From assembly GCA_023128035.1 (NCBI GenBank), contig JAGMES010000001.1, forward strand, positions 18,262-82,261: a DNA stretch of 64,000 nt. The letters are read 5' to 3'. The notes under the pieces were generated by a model. That model worked only from the letters and a program-made list of their open reading frames with translations. It was not told the DNA's origin and searched no databases. This document shows positions 15,001 through 24,000 of this stretch, piece by piece; within the stretch, counting starts at the first letter, position 1; every line of letters starts with the position of its first letter. The position numbers and the translations under genes were made by a program. The stretch comes from Halanaerobiales bacterium. Lineage in GTDB: Bacteria; Bacillota_F; Halanaerobiia; DY22613.

Positions 15001-18000
15001 CTTCTCCTGCAAAGGTATCTAACCAATATTCCTCCTGGTTATTAATCTTTTCTGATTCAAATAAATCATTTTGCCATGCTGAGAAGTCTTTATACTGAAT
15101 TCTTAACTTTTCTAATTCATTACCATTATATAGATTTGCTACTTCTCCTGTTAAAATTCCCAATGATGAACCATCTGAAATGATGTGATGCATATCAAAA
15201 ATCAATACATGTTTATCTGATACTTTAATAAGTCCTACTCTTAATAGTGGGGCTTTGCGTAAATCAAATGGTTTTACAAACTCTCTCATCAATTCTTCAA
15301 CTTGACCATCCGCATCTGTAAAATACTCAAGATTAAACTCTACAGTCTCATGAACACATTGCACTGGCTCTCCTTTAATCAGCTCAAAAGAAGTTCTTAA
15401 GATTTCATGTCTCTGGATCAATTCTCTAAATGCAGATTCCATTCTTTCTTTATCAAGATCACCTTCAATAACCATGGCTCCTGGCATATTATAGCTTGTA
15501 TTATTATCTTCAATCTGATTAAGAAGGAATAATCTCTTCTGAGCTGATGATAATGCATAATATTCTGCGAAATCTACTGGCTTAATCTCTGAGTAGATAC
15601 TCTCTTCTGCTGATTTGATTAACTCAGCCAGTCCTTTGATCGTTGGAGTCTTAAAGATCTGACCTAATGATATCTCTACATTCAACTCTTTAAATACTTT
15701 TGAGATAACAGTCGTTGCCTTTAATGAATGACCACCCAACTCAAAGAAGTTATCAAGAATTCCAATTCTTTCGACTCCCAATATTTCTGACCAGATACTT
15801 ACCAGGTTCTCTTCAATTATATTGGTTGGTTTTATATATTCACTTCCTGTAACCATATTACCATCCAATTTCGGCAAAGCTTGTAGATTGATCTTACCAT
15901 TTGATGTCAATGGCAGTTTATCCAATCTCATAAAGTATGATGGTATCATATATTCAGGTAATTCCTTAGATAGATGGTTTCTTAATTCATTAACTGATAA
16001 CTCCTGCTCAGTAACATAATAAGCGACAAGATAGCTATTATCAACTTCATCTTTATAATCTACTACCACTGTTTCTCTAATATCATAGTGTTCTAATAGC
16101 TTTTGTTCGATCTCACCTAGTTCTATGCGATATCCTCTAATCTTAACCTGATTATCTATTCTTCCGATAAATTCAATATTCCCATCTGCTAACCATCTCG
16201 CCAGATCTCCAGTTCGATACATACATTCTCCAGCAAATTCATTTTGAACAAATCTTTCTGCTGTTAAATTTGGTCTATTCAAATAACCTCTTGCAAGACC
16301 AACACCTGCTATACAGAGTTCTCCGACAACTCCTATTGGGACAGGTTTTAGTTGCTTATCAAGAATATAAACTTGTGTATTAGAAATCGGCATACCTATA
16401 GGAATATTCTTCTGGATCATTCCATTTTTCTTTGCCTTCCAGACTGTTGCAATAATAGTAGTCTCAGTAGGGCCATAAGCATTGATATAATCTACCTTTT
16501 CTATCCAACTATTTACAAGATCAAAGTTTGTGGCTGATCCACCTGTTATCACTCTCTTTAATGTAAGTATATTTTCTACAGAAAGATGATTTAAATACAC
16601 AGGAGGTAAGAGTGCAGTAGTGATACCATTATCATTTAGATAATTTTCAAATTTACTATAATCATTGATTATATCTTTTTCAATCATATATAATGTTGCC
16701 CCTGATAATAATGCGATATATATTTCCCAGACAGATGCATCAAATGCACAAGAAGCAAATTGAACAATTTTATCTGTTTCATTTATACCAATGCTTTGCT
16801 CAAAATGTTGCTTTATATTAGCAATTCCCTTGTGTTCAATCATAACCCCTTTAGGTTTACCTGTAGAACCAGAAGTATAGATCACATATGCTAAATCTCT
16901 TGAGTTATATTCTATAGTAAGATTAGTTTTTTCATAAACAGATAGATCTAAATTATCTACAGCTATCACTGTACCTGTAAAATTGAGATTATCTGCAAGT
17001 TTTTCCTGAGTTAAAAGGATTTGAGCATTACTATCACTAATCATATACTCTATTCTTGCTTCTGGATATGATGGATCAATTGGTAAATAAGCTACACCTG
17101 CTTTTAATATTGCAATCATACCTATAATCATTTCTAAAGATCGGTCCATCATTATTCCAACGATCTGATCAGTTCTAGCACCTTTATTTCGTAATACTCT
17201 AGCAACTTGATTTGCCTTTTCATTCAATTCTCGATATGTTAACATTTTTTCTTCAAATACTAAAGCAATACTATCTGGCGTTTTTGTAACCTGTTCTTCG
17301 AAGGAATGATGAATAGTTTGACCAAAAGGATACTCTATCCGAGTATCGTTAAAGTCATAGACTAATTGATCCTTTTCTCGCATTGATAACATTTGAATAT
17401 CTTTTAATGTAGCATTCGGATTTTCAACGATCTCATCCAGAATGTGAACAAAATGGTTGCTCATCCTTTCAATTGTTTCTTTTTTGAATAATTTTGTTGC
17501 ATAATTTAATATAAATATTATTTTATTTTCAATTTCATGAGCATTTAGAGTTAAGTCAAATTTTGTAATATTACTTTCGAATGCAAGTGGAATAAAATTT
17601 ATCTCTCCTAAACTAATATTTTCATTTTCTGATGTGTTTTGTAAAGCAAATACTGTATCAAACAATGGACTTCTACTCAAATCTCTTTGAATGTCAAGCT
17701 TTTCTATCAACATCTCAAACTGATAATCTTGATTTTCGTAAGCTTTTAATGCTCTATCTTTTACATCAGCTAAAAACTCAACAAATAATCTATCACTCTC
17801 TGGGAAATTTCTCATCGCCAGAGTATTAACAAACATACCAATAATGTTCTCTAAATCTGCGTGTGGTCTTCCAGCTATAGGTGAACCAACAATTATATCT
17901 TCCTGACCACTGTGTTTTGACAATAGGATACTATAGGCAGCCAGCAATACCATATACATAGTGGCTCCTTGCTCTTTAGCTATACTATTTAGTTTAGCTG

Positions 18001-21000
18001 TCAATTCTTCTCCTATCTCAAAATTTAATTTATCTCCTTCATAGGCAATTATTGCAGGACGTAGATAATCTGTTGGCAGATTCAGTACTGGAATTTCTTC
18101 TGCAAAAACATTTAGCCAATATTCTTCCTGTTCTTTAATACGCTCTGAAGTAAATAGATCATTTTGCCATGCTGAAAAATCTTTATATTGAATTCTTAGT
18201 TCTGGTAAATCTTTTCCTTCATACATATTTACTAGTTCTTTCACTAAAATATTCATCGAAACACCATCTGAAATGATATGATGCATGTCAAATACCAATA
18301 CTTGTTTATCTAATACTTTAATAAGTCCTACTCTTAATAATGGTGCTTTACTCAAATCAAATGGTTTCAAAAATTCTTTCATCAGCTCTTCAATCTGATT
18401 TTCTGCCTCTGTAAAATCTCGTATCTCTAGATTATCTAAAACTATATAGTCAAGATTAAATTTTACATTTTCATGAATACGTTGAACTGGTTGTCCTTCT
18501 ACAAATTCAAAGGATGTTCTCAAACTTTCATGTTTATTGATCAATTCTTTAAATGCAGATTCCAGTCTTCCTTTATCAAAATCACCTTCTATAATCATCG
18601 CTCCTGGCATATTATAGCTTGTATTATTATCTTCAATCTGATTGAGAAGGAATAATCTCTTCTGAGCTGATGATAACGCATAATGCTCTGCGAAATCTAC
18701 TGGCTCAATCTCTGAATATATACTCTCTTCAGTTGATTTGATTAACTCCGCAAGTTCTTTGATCGTTGGAGTCTTAAAGATCTGACCTAATGCTATCTCT
18801 ACATTCAACTCTTTAAATGCTTTTGATACAACAGTCGTTGCCTTTAATGAATGACCACCCAACTCAAAGAAATTATCATTAATACCTATTTTCTCTAATC
18901 TGAGTACCTCTGACCAGATTTTAGCCAGTTTTATTTCGATCTCATTTTCAGGTGCTACATATTTTGTTCCAGTCTTCATACTTTTATCTGGCTCTGGCAG
19001 TGCTCTTCGATTTATTTTTCCATTTATTGTTTTTGGTAATTCATCCATCTTTATAAAATATGATGGAATCATATAATCTGGTAATATTTGAGCTAAGTAT
19101 TTACGCAAATCAGAAACAGATGAGTCTTTTATTAAAACCAGATATGCACAAAGATATTTAGCTCCATCTATATCTTCACGGTCAATGACTATACTTTCAT
19201 TAATATCTTCATGAGTCAATAACTGGGCTTCTATTTCTCCCAACTCAATTCTATGTCCTCTAATTTTAACTTGAAAATCAGTTCTACCCAAAAATTCAAT
19301 GTTTCCATCAGGTAACCATCTAGCTAAGTCTCCTGTTTTATACATCCTTCTTCCTGGTTCAAACGGATTATTAATAAACTTATCTGCTGTTAAATCTAGA
19401 GCATTATAATAACCACGAGCCAAACCTTCACCTGAGATATAAATTTCTCCCGCTACTCCAATAGGAACTAACCTTTGATTTTTATCTAGAATATAGATAC
19501 TTTTATTTGCTAATGGCGCACCAATAGGTACTGTGCTATATTTCTTTACCTTCTCTATATTTACCAGATATGCTGTTGAATCTACACAGCATTCAGCTGG
19601 ACCATATATATTCGTTAAATTTGGTTTTGAAACGTTGAATTTATCTAAAAACTTAATAACAGTTTGACTTGGTAAAGCTTCACCACCAATTATAAAATGT
19701 TTTACTGGTATTTTTTCAACTGGCACCATAGCATTCAATATAAGACTTATATGTGCTGGAGTTCCATCTGAAATATCTATAGAATTTTCATAATAAAATT
19801 CTAATAAATCCTTACCACTCTTTCTAACTTCATCGGGCACAATATATAAAGAATGACCAAGAAGCAAAGACGCAAATATCTGTTGAACAGATGCATCAAA
19901 TACATAAGATGCTAAAAGACAAACACGTAAGGAAGAATCATAATGAGAATAAATTTTATCGCTAAGTCCTGCAATTAAATTCAATACATTACAATGCTCA
20001 ATCATTACACCTTTAGGTTTACCGGTTGTCCCAGAAGTATAAATAACATAAGCCAGATCTTGAGAAACATTGACTCCTTCAAGGTTTATGGATTCTCCCT
20101 GATATAATTCTTTCTCTTTTAAATCAATAATGGTTCCTTCAAAATTAACCTTATTGATGAAATCGCTTTGAGTTAATAAAATCTCAGTTTTAGTATCTTT
20201 AAGTAAAAAATTTATTCTTTCTTCAGGATAATCTGAAGAAATTGGTAAATATGATCCTCCTGCTTTCAAAATCCCCATAATTCCTATAATCATTTCGCAT
20301 GACCTATCAACCATAATTCCTATAACTTGATCAGGGCCAACACCTCTTTCACGCAATAACCTGGCCAATTGATTTGATTTTTTATTTAACTCTTCATAGT
20401 TCATTTGAGCATCTTTATATACTAAAGCAATATTATCAGGTGTTCTTTCTACCTGCTCTTCAAAGAACTCATGAAGTGTAACTGAGTCTCTATACTCTGC
20501 GTTAGTATCATTAAATTCAAATAACAATTTATCTCTTTCTTCATTAGACAATAGATCAATCTCAGCAAGCTTGATCTTTGGATTCTCTACAATTGCTTTT
20601 AAGATATTCTCAAAATGCTCTACCATTCTTTGGATTGTGTTCTCTTTAAATAGCCCTGTACGATATTCTAAAGAACATTTAATCTTTTTAACTTCTTCTT
20701 CTGCCATTAAAGTCAAATCAAACTTGCTAATTTTATTATCATTATCATATGGTGTAAACTTTAATCCGTTTAATGAATACTCCTGATGTTCTATATTTTG
20801 TAGTACAAACATTACATCAAAGAGTGCATTTCTGCTTAAATCCCGTTTAAGGTCAAGTTTTTCAACTAACATCTCAAACTGATAATCTTGATTTTCGTAA
20901 GCTTTTAATGCTCTATCTTTTATATCAGCTAAAAATCCCAGAAATGATTTGTCACTCTCTGGAAAATTCCTCATTGCCAGAGTATTAACAAACATACCAA

Positions 21001-24000
21001 TAATGTTCTCTAAATCTGCATGTGGTCTACCAGCTATTGGTGAGCCAACTATTATATCTTCCTGTCCACTGTATTTTGACAATAGGATATTATAGGCAGC
21101 CAATAATACCATATACATAGTGGCTCCTTGCTCTTGAGCTATACTATTCAGTTTAGCTGTCAAATTTTCTCCTATTTCAAAGCTTAATTTATCTCCTTCA
21201 TAGCTCATTATGGCTGGGCGTGAATAGTCTGTTGGTAGATTCAGTACTGATATTTCTCCTGCAAAGATGTTTATCCAATATTCTTCCTGTTCTTTTATGC
21301 TCTCTGAATTAAATAAATCATTTTGCCATGCCGAAAAATCTTTATATTGAATTCTTAACTCTGCCAATTCATTATCTTCATACATTTTCGCTACTTCACT
21401 TGTTAAAATATTTAATGATGTACCATCTGAAATGATATGGTGCATATCAAAGATTAATATAGCAGTAGATTCACCTTTATTCTCAGAATCTATACAAATA
21501 GATGGTACATTAGTAATAATTCCAACTCTAAATAATGGTGCTTGACTTAAATCAAACGGTTTTATGAAATCATTAATTAAAATATTCAAATTTATATCTT
21601 CACTATCTTCCATTACATTAAAATCAATCAAATTAATTTTAAAGTCTATATCGTTATGTACCTTCTGCTTGAGCTCCCCATCTACAACAACAAATGACGT
21701 TCTAAAAGATTCATGTCTTTGAATCAACTTCTTAAAAGCTAATTCAAAACGTTCAAAATCAAGATTTCCAGTAATTTTTACTACTCCAGACATATTATAA
21801 GCAGTATTAATACCTTCCAACTGATTCAATAAAAATAGTCTTTTCTGAGCTGATGATACTGAATAATACTCCCCCTCTTCAATTGGTTCAATATCAGAAT
21901 AAATACTCTTTTCTGATGATTTAATACACTGAGCCAATTCTATTATCGTTGGAGTTTTAAATATTTGTCCAATTGTCAGCTCTACATTCAATTCTTTAAA
22001 TATTTTAGTAATCAGGGTCATTGCCTTTAAAGAATGACCACCTAACTCAAAAAAATTATCAGTAATTCCAATCCTCTCAACATCCAAAACATCCAACCAT
22101 GTATTTATAAGCTTTTCTTCCAAAGGATTTGTTGGTGCTACATATTCTTTTTCTCCATCACTACTAGCGTCTGGTTTAGGTAAAGCCTTTCTATCCACTT
22201 TTCCGTTCTGATTAATAGGGAATTTATCCAACCTTGTAAAATAAGATGGAATCATATAATCAGGTAAAACATTAGCAAGATATTGACGTAATTTAGAAGT
22301 ACTTATCATTTCTAATGAAACATAGTATGCACAGATATATTTATCACCTTTATTATCTTCTCCTGCGACAACCATACTTTCTTTTATCGCTGCATGATTT
22401 GATAAATGAAAATCAATTTCACTTAATTCTATTCTGAGTCCCCTGATTTTCACCTGGAAGTCCATTCTTCCCAAAAATTCAATATTACCATCAGGTAACC
22501 ACCTTGTTAAGTCACCTGTTCTGTACATCCGTTCACCAGTCATTATCGGATTCTCTACAAATTTTTCAGCAGTCAATTCTGGTTTATTTAAATAACCTCT
22601 AGCCAGACCATCTCCAGATATGCATAATTCACCTAGTACACCTACAGGTACTAATTTATTATATTTATCAAGAATGTATAATTGAGTATTACCTATAGGT
22701 TTACCGATTGGTATTGTTTTGCGTAATTCTAAATCAGTTGGGCAATCAAAGTAAGAAGCATAGATAGTTGCTTCAGTTGGCCCATATAAGTCAAATATTC
22801 TCGTACCATTACTATGATGTAAGAGTTTATTAAACCTCTGTAACTGTTGTGGTTTTAGAGCTTCACCACTCGCAAATACATACCTTAAACTTTCCAATCT
22901 ATCTAAACCAGAAAAATTCTCTAAATAATCCAAAAACGCATTCAACATAGAAGGAACAAAATGCATCGTTGTTACCTGATATTTTTCAATTGTCTTAATG
23001 ATTATCTCTGGATCTTTTTCACCATTTGGCGTAAGGAAACATACTTTCGCGCCTACTAAAGACCACCAAAATAGTTCCCAAACAGATACATCAAAAGTAA
23101 ATGCCGTCATCTGAAGAATGACATCTTCTTCTACAAGCTGATATCTTTTTTGCATCCAGTTCAGTACATTAATTACAGATCTATGCTCGATCATTACACC
23201 TTTAGGCATACCAGTAGAACCAGAAGTATAAATTATATAAGCTAAATTTTTAGAATTTGTTATACATTCAAGATTGGATTTATCACCAGCATATAATTTA
23301 TTATCCTTTAGATCTACTACCTCACATTCAACATCCATCTTATTTAATAAATCAGTTTGGGTTAATAATATACTTAAATTACTATCATCAAGTAAATAGT
23401 CTATTCGTTGTTCCGGATAAGCAGGAGAGATAGGAAGATAAGCTCCTCCAGCTTTTAAAATTGCCCATAAAGCAAGAGACATTTCTATTGATCTTTCTAT
23501 CATAACACCAACTATCTCATCATTTTGCACACCTTTCTGCCTTAATACTCGAGCTAATTGATTTGATCTCACATTTAACTCACAATAAGTAATCTCCTGA
23601 TCTTCAAAAACTACTGCTATTTTATCTGGTGTTTTTTCTGCCTGTTCTTCTAGTAATAAATGAATGGATTTAGTTTTAGAATATTCTAACTTTGTAGTGT
23701 TAAAATCGTAAATTAATCTTTTCTTTTCTTCGTCAGATAACATTTCTATTTGAGAGATAGATATTGTGGAATCAATAATAACTGCTTTAAAAATTTGTTC
23801 AAAATGATAAGCTAGTCTTTTAATCATTTCTATATTAAATAATTCTGAATTATATACAAAGTTTAATTTTATTCCTTCAAAAGTATCAATAATAAGAGTC
23901 AAATCATAATTAGTTCTTTCATGGGCAGTAAAGGTATTAATTCTTAAATTTGAATCCAGGCTATCTAAAGGATAATTTTCAAAAACCACAATAGTATCAA

